Assembly (NCBI GenBank): GCA_022432975.1
Contig: CM039515.1
Coordinates: forward strand, 21,718,923 to 21,782,922
DNA: 64,000 bases
From: Begonia masoniana
Lineage: Eukaryota > Streptophyta > Magnoliopsida > Cucurbitales > Begoniaceae
Reading direction: 5' to 3'
Numbering within the stretch: position 1 is the stretch's first letter; every line of letters starts with the position of its first letter. The notes under the pieces are model-generated. The model saw nothing but the letters and a program-made list of their open reading frames with translations, was not told where the DNA came from and did not search any database. The translations under genes and the position numbers were made by a program. Shown piece after piece: positions 33,754 to 46,481 of this stretch.

Positions 33754-36207
33754 TGTAACGACCCAATTTCTGTACCCAATTTCCGTACTATATATATATA
33801 TATATATATTTTTTAATAAACTTTAAGCGGAAACTGAACCGAAATCGAAACCAGAATCGAAATCGGAATTGAATTCTAACTTTTAAAACAATTTAAATAA
33901 AACTTAAAACAATTTAATTAAAACTTAAATTAATTAAATAAATAATTAATAAACAAAAAGGAGGCGATTATTCGCCCTATTCGCCCCATTAGGCGATTGC
34001 TCGCCACAATTTGTGGCGATCAATCGCCACACCCTCTGGATTTCTCCAGAGGGCGGCGATGCAATCGCCACGCCTGGCGAATGTTCGCCAGGCGTTCTGC
34101 CCCCTCCTCCTTTTCTTTCCTCATTTCTTCCTCCAACTCCAAGTACATAATCAAACTTACATCTAATATAATACATTCAAATTCGCCTCATTCCCCACTT
34201 CATCAACCACCCGAAACAACAACTCAAAACCCCATTAACACTTAACCCATTTTCGTAAAAACAATTTGCGTGGATATGTTTAAAAATCGGACATTTCCCT
34301 AATATCAAAACATTTTCGAAATACATTTACAAAACGTTTAAACTACGAAAGGTAACCTATCAACTACCAGAACCAAACATCCTAAAATGTCTATACAATT
34401 CACCAATACAAAACATCCCAAAAGAACCCCAAAATCTATACATACATCCCCACAGGTCGGTAAACGTCGACTGCGCCAACACACTGCCGCAGCCATCCTC
34501 CGTCAACTGGACTCAAGCCTCTGGAGGAGGGACATCCTCACCTGTATTCTCGTAATCACCTACACCATACAATACACTATGAGATAAAAATCTCAGCAAG
34601 CCCTCATAAATGCAACTATATGCTATGCGTGTGAGTTTAGAAATCATGCAGCATTTTCTTTACTTTACTCTGTGGGTGTCACCGAGATCTCAGCCTCCTA
34701 ACCGGAGAGAGCACATCCAGCGGTCGGACTACTCTTTCCAGCTAGAAGAGGGGGGTACACGCTTACAACACGTACAGCCGTGCCTGAGCCCCATCTCGCA
34801 TGACCATACTTATGAGTGCAATAGATGTGGTATTGTGACAAGCCCCTGCGTGCCTCCACAATAGGTCAAGCCCCTCTCCAGGCCACATTGCGAGTACATA
34901 ATAGGTGTGGTATTGTGACAAACCCGTAACCGGTCTCCACAATAGGTCAAGCCCCTCTCCTGGCCACATAGCCATTTTTAAAACATCGTGCGGAAATTCA
35001 TTTTCTTGCTCTTTCTTTAAAACACGTGATGCATGAACAGTTCATAACAAAATTTAAACACTCAACATACATACCATCAAGACTGTAAAACATAATCTAT
35101 AAAACAATTAAACCTAACTACCCAACCAAAGCAATATAAACTAGTGCGTCACCAAACTCCTCGAAACGACTTCGATGTACGGTGTAGGCCAATCGGCCAG
35201 AAAAGAATCACGATAACTTACCTCGTGTCCAAAGCAGCTCAAGCTCCGTCCACGAGCGTTGTTTGTCTGAAGCAAAACACAATATCAACGTTAAAACTAT
35301 TTTAAGCTATCGATCGTCCAAATTTACAAAACCTTAACTAAGGAATTTCCTAACGTTCCAACTTAACTTATTGAGGCATTAAATTCATCAATCTACGCTC
35401 GATACCCCGAAATCCAATTTACGAGTTTTTCGAAAACCCGAAATTTACAAATTTAACATTTCTCCTAAATCGTCCTAACTTCTTGCAATAACGCTTAATA
35501 CGTGCAATACGTTCGTAAACTATAACAATCTATCAATTTCGAGCCCTAAATCTCGACTTTTAAACAAAACCTAACGAAACCCTAATTGTTCAACTTCGTA
35601 AAACTTGAAAACTAAGGCCGGGAAATGCTAGAGACTTACCTAGGAAGCGATTTCGGGAAGAAAACGTGAAGAACTTTAATGAACGAATGATAGATCGATC
35701 ACCGGAGTGGAGAGGAGCCGCAAGGATCGCCGGAGGAGAATGGGAAATCAGAGGGAAGAAGAAGTTTGCGTGGAGGAGAAGAAGAGTCAAGTGTATTTTA
35801 TAAAATTTGGGTTGTCGAATTACCAATTCTCCCTTCTATTGATTTTATATTAGTTTCGTCCTTCGTTTCATTAATTAACCGACGATTCGATTTTACCAAA
35901 TCTCCTTAATTCCCCAACAAGTCTAATTTATTATTTGGGATTTATTAAAACTGTCCGTTCGCAAATCGGACCCCGTTTACTATTTTTACTAAAACGTTAT
36001 TTATATTACGATAAGCTTAATTACTCGGAATATAGCGTTATTACTCCGAAAATTCCCGTAAATTCCTTAAAATTCCTATTATTTGTTAGGGTTCTAATGA
36101 CGCTTTCTTTTCATAAAACGAGCTTGATTTGACATATTCATAAAAATGCCAATGTATATTCCAAAATATATATATAATATAAAATTCCGTACAGGCCGGA
36201 TATTACA
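33754..36207 (-). repeat. 3' LTR of element C (2454 bp)
   Basis: On the minus strand it starts TGTAATATCC at 36207 after a purine tract (AAGGTGGGTAGAA, 36208-36220) and ends GGGTCGTTACA at 33754. It contains a (TA)n run at ~33790-33810, a GCGAT-type palindrome cluster at 33959-34105, and GAGGTAAGTT (~35218), a splice-donor-like site also present in B. Confidence 0.92.
33959..34105. repeat. GCGAT palindrome cluster in the C LTR
   Basis: Nested inverted repeats include GGCGAT/ATCGCC pairs, TGTGGCGATCAATCGCCACA, CTCTGGATTTCTCCAGAG and CGCCTGGCGAATGTTCGCCAGGCG-type hairpins. They occupy the same place as B's cluster at 16061-16293 but with different sequence. The right-hand C LTR (about 41084-41215) has a variant in which the first hairpins differ. 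Confidence 0.85.
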
Positions 36208-36247
36208 TTCTACCCACCTTATTTAGAATTTTGTCCACAAAATTTAA

Positions 36248-39200
36248 CTATACAAATAACTCAGGATATCTAGTCATCATATCCTGCTGTCGCTCCCACG
36301 TAGCCTCTTCCACCTCGTGGTTCCGCCACAAAACTTTGACCAGCGGAATCTCTTTGTTGCGCAATATCTTGATGGAAGTCTCCAAAATACGCACCGGCCC
36401 CTCTTCGTACGTCAAGGTAGGCTGTACCTCGATCTCTGTTGCTTCCACGGCATGTGATGGGTCACGTAGACATCTCCGAAGCATAGATACGTGGAATACA
36501 TCGTGGATACCCTCCAAGAAGCTGGAAGCTGCAATCTGTACACCATCTTCCCGATCCTTTTTAGAATAGGAATGGGCCCCACATAACGAGGGTTTAACTT
36601 ACCCCTCCTTCCAAATCTCGCAACACCTTTGAACGGAGAAACTTTAAGATAAACATCGTCACCTTCTTCGAACTCTAGCTCTCTCCGTCTCGTGTCAGCA
36701 TAGCTCTTCTGTCTGCTCTGAGCTACCTCTATACGTTGTCGAATAATGGCAATCTTCTCTGCCGTCTGCTGTAGAATCTCAGGACCAATGATGCTGGCCT
36801 CACCAACCTCGTCCCAATATAGCGGAGACCTACACTTTCGACCATACAAAGCCTCATACGGTGCCATGCCAATGGTAGCCTGGAAGCTGTTGTTGTATGA
36901 AAACTCAATCAGAGGCAAATATCGGCTCCACGAGCCCTGAAACTCCAGCACACAGGCTCTGAGCATATCCTCAAGAATCTGATTCGTCCTCTCTGTCTGA
37001 CCATCAGTCTGAGGATGAAATTCCGTGCTGAAATTAAGCTGAGTCCCCATAGCTTTATGCAGGCTCTTCCAGAACTTTGAAGTAAATCTTGGATCACGAT
37101 CCGAGACAATAGAAACTGGCACACCGTGCAGTCTGACAATCTCCTGTACATACAGCTCGGCGAGCTGATCCATCGAAGAAGTCATTTTCACATATAAGAA
37201 ATGGGTCGACTTTGTCAATCGGTCCACAATCACCCAAACACCATCATGGCCCTTTGTCGTCCTCGGAAGCCCCACAATAAAATCCATGGAGATCTGCTCC
37301 CATTTCCACTCCGGAATCGGCAGTGGCAATAATGTTCCGGCCGGTCTCTGGTGCTCTGCCTTCACCTGTTGACATACTAAACAGGTCTCAACGTACTTGG
37401 CAACCTCCCTCTTCATGTTCGGCCACCAGAAATGTTGCTTTAGGTCCCGGTACATCTTAGTACTTCCCGGGTGCACAGAATACGCCGAAGAATGTGCCTC
37501 GGCCAATATCTCCTTCTTCAGATCCTCGTCGTTAAGCACGTACCACCTATGCCTGAACTTCAGAATACCATCCTATGGAAATCCGAAGAGTCTCCCAATG
37601 TCATGCTGGATCGAAGCTCCTCCCACTCCGTATCATTCTGCTGAGCCTCACGTATCCGATCCAGAATAGTCGGCCTGAGTGAAATGTTGGTGAGCATACT
37701 GGACAACTCTGTCACTATCTCAACGTCGAACCTCTCAATCTCAGACCGCAGCGTAACTGACATCGTTGCTAACGAAGGTTGACTTGCAGAAGGCACTCTA
37801 CTCAAGGCATCAGCAACCTTGTTCGCCTTTCCTGGATGGTACTTGATATCAAAATCATAATCTTTGACGAACTCAAGCCACCTTCTCTGACGCATATTCA
37901 GCTCCTTCTGCGTAAATAAATACTTCAAACTCTTGTGGTAAGAAAATATCTCGCACTGCTGCCCATATAAATAATGCCTCCATATCTTTAGTGCGAAGAC
38001 CACAGCTACCAACTCAAGGTCGTGCGTAGGGTAATTCTGCTCGTACGGCTTCAACTGCCGAGAAGCATATGCAATTACTCTTCCCTCCTGCATCAATACA
38101 CAACCAAGTCCCACTCCAGACGCGTCACAATATATACTGAACTTGTCACCTTCAACAGGTAACGCCAATACTGGAGCGGTTGTCAATCTCTACTTTAACT
38201 CCATAAAAATATCATCACAAGCAGGCGACCATATAAATCTCTCGTTCTTCCGTGTCAATCTTGAAAGAGGAAGTGCGATCTTCGAAAATCCTTCTATGAA
38301 TTTCCGATAATAGCCAGCTAATCCGAGAAATCCACGCACCTCTCGTACGTTCTTCGACTGTGGCCAATCTCTGACTGCCTGAATTTTGCTCGGATCCACA
38401 GAAACCCCTTCTTCTGATATAATATGGCCAAGAAAACTGACCCGATCCAGCCAGAACTCGCACTTAGAGAACTTTGGATACAACTGGTGCTGGCATAAAA
38501 TCCTCAAAACTATTCTCAAGTGCTCCTCGTGTTCTTCCTTCATCTTAGAGTATATCAGAATGTCGTCGATGAAAACCACCACGAACTTGTCCAGATACTC
38601 CTTGAAGACACGGTTCATCAAATCCATAAACACGGCAGGGGCGTTAGTAAGTCCAAAAGACATGACAAGGAACTCATAATGCCCATACCTCATTCGGAAT
38701 GCCGTCTTCGGTATATCATCCTTCCGGACCTTCAGCTGATTATAACCCGAGCGTAGATCAATCCTCGAAAATACTCGGGCACCTTGCAGCTGATCAAATA
38801 AATCATCAATCCAGGGCAGTGGATACTTATTCTTCACTGTAAGTTTATTCAGCTCTCTGTAATCGATGCACATCCTGAGGGTCCCGTCTTTCTTCTTAAC
38901 AAACAGAACGGGAGCACCCCAGGGTGAAACACTGGGTCTAATAAAACCCTTCTCTAACAGCTCGTCAAGCTGAGTCCTCAGTTCCCTCAACTCAGCTGGT
39001 GCCAACCGATACGGGTTCTTAAACCTCGGCGCGGAGTTTGGATAGACATCAATAGTGAATTCGATCTCCCAGTCTAGTGGTAACCCAGGAAGAACATCAA
39101 GAAAGATCCCAGAGAACTCTCTGACAATAGGAATGTCGCTCGGCTTTTCTCCGCTAAGCAACTGACAATCAAATACAGAGGCCAAATAAATAGAGCACGC

Positions 39201-40715
39201 ACCTTTAAACTACTCGTTGACCTTCATGGAATAAGAAATAGGCGAGCTACTCAATCTGCTCATTGCCTGATAAGAAAATTCAGCTTTACCCGGGGGTCGA
39301 AATGTGACAATTCCAGATCGACAATCGATGGTGGCGAAGTGCTGTGACAGCCAGTCCATCCCTAAGATCAGATCATAGTGTTCTATGCCCATAACAATGA
39401 GGCGAGCATAGAGGGTACGATCCCCAATCGAGATAATATTGCCCTGGACAACACGACCTGACTGCATACGCTCACCCGAAGGTAGCATCACACTGTATTC
39501 ACACTTTGCTAACTCAGGCGCAAGCTTTAGTCTAGACACACGAGCGGTGGAAACAAAAGAATGCGTAGCCCCCGTGTCTAATAAAGAAAATACAGGAACG
39601 CCAGTAAACAATATAGTACCTGCTATCACGGCAGGCTGATCCTCATCATCAACATCGCCGGGCTCAATAAATGCAAAGATCCTCGGCATAATCCTCCTCT
39701 GATCACTGCCTGACTGATCTCGGCCGGGCTTAGGAAAATCTTTGACAAAATGGCCCGCATCACCACAACGATAACACACACCCATGCCCAATCTGCACTG
39801 GCCACTGTGCTCCTTCTGACACTTAGGGAAAATAGGTATCTGAGAAGCTCCTTGTACTTGCTTCCCTTTACCCCGATCGTTACCTCCCTCAAGAGGTCTC
39901 TTCACACCCCTCTGTTGTTGTTGCTGAGGCTGTGCCCTAGGTTGCCAACCCTTGCCCCTGGTGAATCTCTCGAAAGAAGCCCTTAGCTGGCTCCCTCGAT
40001 ATGGCAGAACTCTGATCAACGGCCTCAATATCAAGAGCTCTAGCCACAATCTCATCATAGGATACATTTAGTACCACTGATATGGTAAGGCGCATCCGAA
40101 ACTGCTAGCTAAGTCCCTGTAAGAACCGACGTACCTTGTCTTCGTTAATGCTGACCTGACGTGGCAAAAATCTCGAAAGGGCTTCAAACTTCCTCACATA
40201 CTCGGCAATCGTACCAACTTGCCGTAACTGCATAAACTCAACCATCTTGGGCTCTCGCACCGTATGGCTGAAGTACTTGTCATAAAATAGCTCTTTGAAT
40301 CGCTTCCATCCCATAATCGTCACATCGGTGGTCGTCTTGATGGAATCCCACCAAAATCGGGCGTCAAATGCCAAATGATAGGTCACCAATGCAACCTTCT
40401 CTCCATCCTCTATGCTAGCATATGCCAGCATGTCCTCCATAGTGCGAACCCACTCCTCGGCTGAAGAGGGATCCGTAGACTGTCCGTTAAAGATAGGGGC
40501 TGGAGCTTCTGAAATCTCTCCATGCCACGGTTACCAGAAGCAGCTGTCTCTCGAGTTCTAATGCCCTCTCGGTCTATCATGGTACCCAGCTGTTGAGACT
40601 GTCTCTCCATTTGCTGAGCCTGACGCTCCATATGTTGAGACTGCTGGGCGATAAAATCCTTGAGAGTATCGATCGTGTCATCTCGGTCATCTCGGTCGCT
40701 TCGTGGACGCACCAT
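36248..40715 (-). pseudogene. gag-pol: Element C gag-pol, several stops and frameshifts
   Basis: Gag start MVRPRSDRD at 40715, preceded by a possible GT-AG leader interval (40793-40728). Gag is broken near 40490 (frameshift) and at 40105-40107 (stop). Knuckle CYRCGDAGHFVKD has lost its last Cys (Phe instead). Protease [10 protein letters not shown] is intact; stop at 39210-39212 (Gln lost). RT with FIDD (FIDDILIYS) to 38190-38192, another Gln-to-stop. RNase [11 protein letters not shown]; a ~7-bp deletion near 37560; integrase with [27 protein letters not shown]; frameshift near 36520; chromodomain-like end to 36248. Complete in domains but not in frame. Confidence 0.92.
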
Positions 40716-40864
40716 ATTTATATACTCCTATATAAAAGTTAAAACAAATATTCTAAGAAACTAGAAACCAAATAAAACTATAAACGTACTTACAGTTGAT
40801 GAAGAATGTCCGCGTAGTGGCTGTGCAGTCGAGCAGTCTACAGAACCGATTTTAAAACGCGAGG

Positions 40865-40876
40865 GCTTTAATACCA
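40865..40876 (-). other. Primer binding site of element C
   Basis: Minus-strand TGGTATTAAAGC, four bases from the LTR edge at 40881. It differs from the initiator-Met primer site at two positions. Confidence 0.75.
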
Positions 40877-40880
40877 TAAA

Positions 40881-41308
40881 TGTAACGACCTAATTACTGC
40901 ACCCAATTTCCGTACTATATATATATATATTTTTTTTTAATAAACTTTAAGCGGAAACTGAACCGAAATCAAAACCAGAATCGAAATCGGAATTGAATTC
41001 TAACTTTTAAAACAATTTAAATAAAACTTAAAACAATTTAATTAAAACTTAAATTAATTAAATAAATAATTAATAAACAAAAAGGAGGCGATTGCAACAG
41101 GCGATTACTCGCCTGTTGCATATCGCCTGTGGCGATCAATCGCCACACCCTCTGGATTTCTCCAGAGGGCGGCGATGCAATCGCCACGCCTGGCGAATGT
41201 TCGCCAGGCGTTCTGCCCCCTCTTCCTTTTCTTTCCTCATTTCTTCCTCCAACTCCACGTAAATAATCAAACTTAAATCTAATATAATACATTCAATTCG
41301 CCTCATTC
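40881..41308 (-). repeat. 5' LTR of element C, cut by the gap
   Basis: 428 bp matching 33754-34205 closely, apart from the (TA)n length and the first hairpins of the palindrome cluster. The remainder is lost in the run of N. Confidence 0.92.
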
Positions 41309-41408
41309 NNNNNNNNNNNNNNNNNNNNNNNNNNNNNNNNNNNNNNNNNNNNNNNNNNNNNNNNNNNNNNNNNNNNNNNNNNNNNNNNNNNNNNNNNNNN
41401 NNNNNNNN
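41309..41408. other. Assembly gap, exactly 100 N
   Basis: A round 100-base N run, the usual scaffolding placeholder, so the true distance is unknown. Element C's LTR is cut on the left and an indel-rich A-family copy begins on the right. Confidence 0.98.
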
Positions 41409-41447
41409 AGTTAATTATGTCCTGTAATGATTGGCTAGGAATCCCAG

Positions 41448-44400
41448 ATGGTTAGAGGTCAACAAGAGAGACCATGAGATACAATGCTATCGCTCAGTTG
41501 ACTGAGTTGGTCATGCACAATCTCACCAGATAAAACCGACTTATGACATCTAGTAGGGAACAAGGCAACTCCATCCTAACGCACTCATGACCATGGGGGT
41601 GTAGCGCTTTCACACCGGCTTCCCGCCCCGGTGTTTAATGGGTATGTGTTTTCATATCCATTCATGCTGAGGAGTTGGATCCGAAAGATTGAAGACATGT
41701 TGTTAAGTATGCAAAGGTTGACGAAGGGGATAAGTCACCTATGCTGTCTTTCATTTGGCGTTAAGTGCGGCTTGGTGGGACTTCGATCCAGAACCCCGCT
41801 AATGCGAACTATGCCGGGTGGGATGTTCAAGCTGCCTTCTTTGACAGACTTATAGGACTGTTCGGGCACCAAGAAGAAGGAGTTCATGAAGTCTACGACA
41901 ACTGCTCTGTGACGGGATTATATATTGAATTGATACTTTATCCCGGTTGCTCCCTTATGATTTGAGATGAGGAAGATAAGATTTACCAATTTGATCACGG
42001 CCTGCAGCCAAGTCTGTACTGAACGTGAAGACTGCTGGATACATAAGTCCTTTGGTGAACTTGACGGCTAAGGCCTTGGAGCTGGAGAGGCAGAAATGAC
42101 CGCATATGGGCCCAGCGCGGCAGCCAAAGAACGCGAAAATCACACTCAGCCTCCACCCACGCAGAACCATGGTGGCATAAGCACGACAGATCAGGGCTCA
42201 CATCAACAGCGCAGTCATGAAGGTCCCCTCAACCAATGATGACAGGGAAAAGGAAAGAGACCTCTGGCGCCTCTCTGCCCACATGTCAGAGAACCACCTG
42301 GTGATGCAGCTCTTTCCTGGCCGGTATTCAGGTGTGGAAGACCGGACACATGGTCAGGATTGTCCCATGCCGCCAGACCCGAACCGTGACGGGACTTGTA
42401 CCCAGGTGTATGCGTTGATTGAAGTGTGGGAGCTGATCAACCATACAGTCATCTGCAATTACCATCATGATCTGGCGGTTGTTACCTGCTTATACCTTAT
42501 TGATACAGGGCCACACACTCGTTATTATCAACCTTGTTTGTATGCAACATACATAGGACCCCCTATTCCAGCTAACTGTCATCTAGTGTTGTTGCCCTCA
42601 TGGAAGTCCTACATTCAGAACAGATTGTTAAGGGTGACGTCGTGTCCTTAGGGGATAAGGCTCATCTATGCGATTAATTGTCATCGACTAAGGCTGTATA
42701 GGTGATATTAGGGTATTGGTTTTTAGACATCATGCCACGATAGTTTTACCTGTAATAGTTTATTTTAGACCCCCCAAATGATAATCATTATCCTTCCAAG
42801 CTAGTCCTACAATGAGTAGATACCATTATTCCTCCTAGAAATATACCGAATGCTGAGATGTGTTGTTAGAGCTACCTGGCTAGTGTAAATAGATGGACCG
42901 GGTGAAGAATCATTGAGCTACAGGATATTCCTATAGTCCGAGAGTTTCCCGAGCATTCTTAGATGATTTACTGGTTACCACCGATAGAGAATAGAGTTTT
43001 AATTGATACTACCCCGATGCATCAACCTGTTCTAAATCCCTACCGTATGGCCCCTTTTGAGGTTGAAAGAATTGAAGGTTCCACTGCGGAATTAGTTGAC
43101 AGGGATTTATTATTCCGCGCCCAGAGCAGTCCCTTGTGTGCACCAGTCTTTTTGTAAGGAAGAAAGATGGTTCTCTTAGAAGTGCATAAAGACTCATGGA
43201 ACTAAATAAGTTGACAACAAGATATTATACCCCTTACCTAGATTGATTGATTTGTTTATCAATTGCACGGAGCGTAAGGTATTTTCAAAGATGATTTACG
43301 ATCGGGTTAAATTACCCACTGAAGGTTAAGAAGGGATATCCCAAGACAAGCCTTCAAACCGCTATGGACATTATGACTCTTATTCATTTCGTTTGGATTG
43401 ACAAACGCCCCTGTAGCTTTTTTTTCATGTATTTAATGACCCGTGGGTGTGTCGTGAGTTATTAGATAAGTTTTGATTGTATTCATAGATGATATCTGAT
43501 GACTCCCAAACTGTGGCTTGACCATGAAGACCTTGAAGTATTTTTTACGACATTGAAAGGAGCTCAATTTAGGCCAAGCGCTAGTGTTGTTTTGGTTATA
43601 GGGTTCATTTCCCTGGCCTGTAATTTTTTCTGCTAATGTCATATCTTGTGGACCCGAACCAAAATTCGCATAGAGGATTTGCCTCAACCTAAGAAGGCCA
43701 CAAGTCCGCAGCTTCCTTGGCTGGCAGCTATTACAGGAAGTTCATCAAGGATTTTTCTATGATAGTTAAACCCCTGACTGAGTTGACAAAGAAGGACTTA
43801 GTATTCTTGTACTAACCTGGAAGACAGCTTCCAGACGTTAAAACTGAAGTTAAACAACCGCCCCTGTATTGACCCTCCCAACCAACGGAAAGTTTAGTGT
43901 TTACTGCGATGCGCTACAGTCGGTTTAGGTTGTTTTCTGGTGCAAGAGGGTAGTTCAGCGTATGCTTCTATGCCGCTAAAGAGTTACGAGCCAATTACCC
44001 ACTCCGATCTATGATTAGCTGCCGGTGTTTTGCCGTGAGATTTGGAGACACTATTTATATGGCCGCAATGGTGTGTGTTTTCTTGACCTAAAAGTCCTAA
44101 AAGTACCTCTTCACACAGAGAGTTGACATGGACGGACTTTGGTTGGGAATTCGTCAAGGCCTACATTTTTGAGCTCAAGTATCACCCCGCACACCCCGGT
44201 AAGGCTAACTCTGTATCTGATGCGTTGAGTAGGATGTCAACAACAATGCAGCCCGTGGTTTCAACCATTTCTATACCCTAAGACAAAGTTCAACTTTTGG
44301 ACTTGGAGATAGTTCCAGAGTTCTCAGTCTTGCTCGCTGAGTTATCTTTCAACCATCAATTTTGGAAGGCTCAGGAGCACAACAGAGTATTCAAGGAATA

Positions 44401-45751
44401 TCAGCAATGATGACAAGTTTAAAAGACACCACCTCCGAGTTCAGTCTCCCAAGGATGGGATCCTGAAGTTTGGCATCGTTGGTTCTTCCTAATGATGTGG
44501 AGTTGCGTAAGTGATTCTTGCAGAGGCGCACTCTCCTCTTCCTTTTCTTACATCCTGGCTCACCAAGATGTAACCGAGACTGAGTTTACTGTACTGGTGG
44601 CCTACCCTAAAAGGGCTGGTTGCTAAGTATGTGATTCCTTTTAGTATGCCCACAAGTCAAAGCCGAGCACCAAAGTCCAGCAGAGTACTCTTCAGCCGTT
44701 CCTATTCCCGAATGGAAGTGGGAACACTAGCTATGGATTTCGTTGTATAGACTAACTAAGACGACAAAAATGACATGATTGTGTATTTGGTTTGTGGTAT
44801 AGACTGACGAATCACCCATTTCTTACTGTAAGGACCACCTATACATGGCCAATTGTTGATCTTTATGTTCAGGACTTATCGGTTGCATGGAACCCTGTAT
44901 CCATGTCTCTGACCGTGACCCCAGGTTTACCTCTCGATTCTGGAAAAGTTTTGCAAGTCACACTTATGTACAAATTGTCTTTCAGCACGGCTTTTCCCCA
45001 CAGACCAATGGCCAATCAGAAAGGAACTATTCAATACTCGAAGATATGTTGAGCGTCCTGTGTAACTTGACTTTCAGACAACTTGGAGTCTACATTACCG
45101 CTAGTTGAGTTCTCCTACAATAGACGTTATCAAGTCACCCACATTGGTATGTGCACCATATGAAAGCACTGTACGGTAGGAACTGTAGGTCACCTCTTTA
45201 CTGGACGAGTTGTGAAACAAAACTTCTTGGACCCGATATTCTGCATCAATGTCGATAAGATTGCCACTTTCGGAAAGATGATGGACCTGCACAAAGCCGA
45301 CAGAGTTATTAGTCATATCAAAGACGGAGGAACTCAGTTTGCAGTAGGGGATGAAGTATTCTTAAAGGTGTCACCATTTAAGGGAGTTTTAAGATTTGGC
45401 AAGGAGGGAAAACTTAATCCTAGATTTATTGGACCCTTCCCTGTCTTGGCAAAAATTTCGGGAGTACGGCTACAGACTGCAACTGCCTCCATCATTGGAT
45501 AAAGTTCCTAAGTCTTCCATGGTCAATGTAGGCAGTGCATGCGTGCTCCGTCCGTCATCCGCCTCGGATATTAGTTTTAGAGCCGACACGGGTATGAGGA
45601 AACCGTACAGATATTGGAATATGGCGGTCCAAGACTCTGAGAAACAAAGCGATTCCTTGGTGAAAGTTTTATGGACAAATCACGGCATTGAAGAAGCCAC
45701 CATGGGAAGACACAAGAGATGTGGACCATTTATCCTGAGTTTTTGCTTTAG
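41448..45751 (+). pseudogene. gag-pol: Element H gag-pol, frame destroyed throughout
   Basis: The ATG at 41448 corresponds to A's gag start (MVRGQQ). Short in-frame scraps match A: protease LIDTG (~42500), RT (~43010-43500), RNase H (~43900), integrase core (~44730-45150) and the chromodomain-like end (~45650-45750). No frame stays open for more than about 145 codons. It cannot be judged as old or dead until resequenced, because the damage looks technical. Confidence 0.85.
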
Positions 45752-45793
45752 AAAATTTTCGTAGGACGAAAATTTTTTTAAGGAGGGGTGGAA

Positions 45794-46481
45794 TGTACCA
45801 CGGACCCGACATTTTCGTCAGGTGATGTTCCTCGTGACGCATTTTCTTGTCCCCTCTTCTTTAACCTTTATGATTTAAATTTAATGTTAAGACAAATTTA
45901 GTACAAGTGATAAATAGTTGGGTGGCAGTTTTGTAATTAAACCGATGGATTGAGTATAAATAGGAAGTAGAAACCTTAACAACTCTTTCTTACCACTGTA
46001 GCCGACCTTTCCCTCTCGGCGATTTCTCCCTCCCAAGTTCTTGCTCTCGGCTACCAGAACTTTCCCTTTACCGACGACTGTTTTCAGCCTGCTTTTCTCT
46101 GCAAATCTGCACCCGAGGTATGACATGGACAACGTATTCATTTGTTAATGATTAAGTTCTGCTTTCCAGCTCGTCATTTGAGTTCGGAATGTTTCTTAGC
46201 ATGCCGAGTAGTTTAAGGACCCTTTTAAGTCTGAGAGTAGAAATGTCATCCCAAATCTATTCTGAACATTTCAAGTACCCAACTCGGATTTAATCAATGT
46301 TAAAACCTGTCCACCTAGTTTCGGATTTCAGACGCGTGTTGTCAAACAGAGGATCGGAATGACTTAGCTATTAGATCCTAGAATGGTTTATGATTAGGAC
46401 TCTTAGGAACTTTGTTTTAATACTGTATGGACATGTTTTCGGTTCAGACGTTTAAAGAAAGGAAGCTCCGGATTGCTAAGG
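45794..46481 (+). repeat. 3' LTR of element H, first 688 bp
   Basis: It follows the purine tract AAGGAGGGGTGGAA (about 45780-45793). TATAAATA box at ~45955. It stops at GATTGCTAAGG, which is LTR position ~686, next to the position where A's left LTR resumes after its rearrangement (position 671). Confidence 0.85.

Larger units (their letters stand above)
33754..41308 (-). mobile_element. Element C: B-family Tekay-like retrotransposon, minus strand
   Basis: 3' LTR 33754-36207, gag-pol 36248-40715, primer site 40865-40876 and the start of the 5' LTR at 40881, which runs into the assembly gap at 41309. Same family as B (gag knuckle, protease and integrase nearly the same). It is inserted in F's LTR; the candidate left target copy is GTTTG (33749-33753), but the right flank is not visible. 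Confidence 0.92.
41409..46481 (+). mobile_element. Element H: A-family copy riddled with single-base indels
   Basis: It is colinear with element A from just before gag to LTR position ~688. It carries insertions and deletions of one or two bases every few tens of bases, often in homopolymers, while the substitution level is modest. That pattern is typical of uncorrected long-read sequence next to a contig end. No 5' LTR is visible (gap). It ends at 46481 where D's LTR begins. Confidence 0.88.

Noticed and set aside
41409..46481. Element H as an ancient, heavily decayed copy
   Set aside because: Indels dominate and the substitution level is low, opposite to the old copies E and F; a technical origin fits better.
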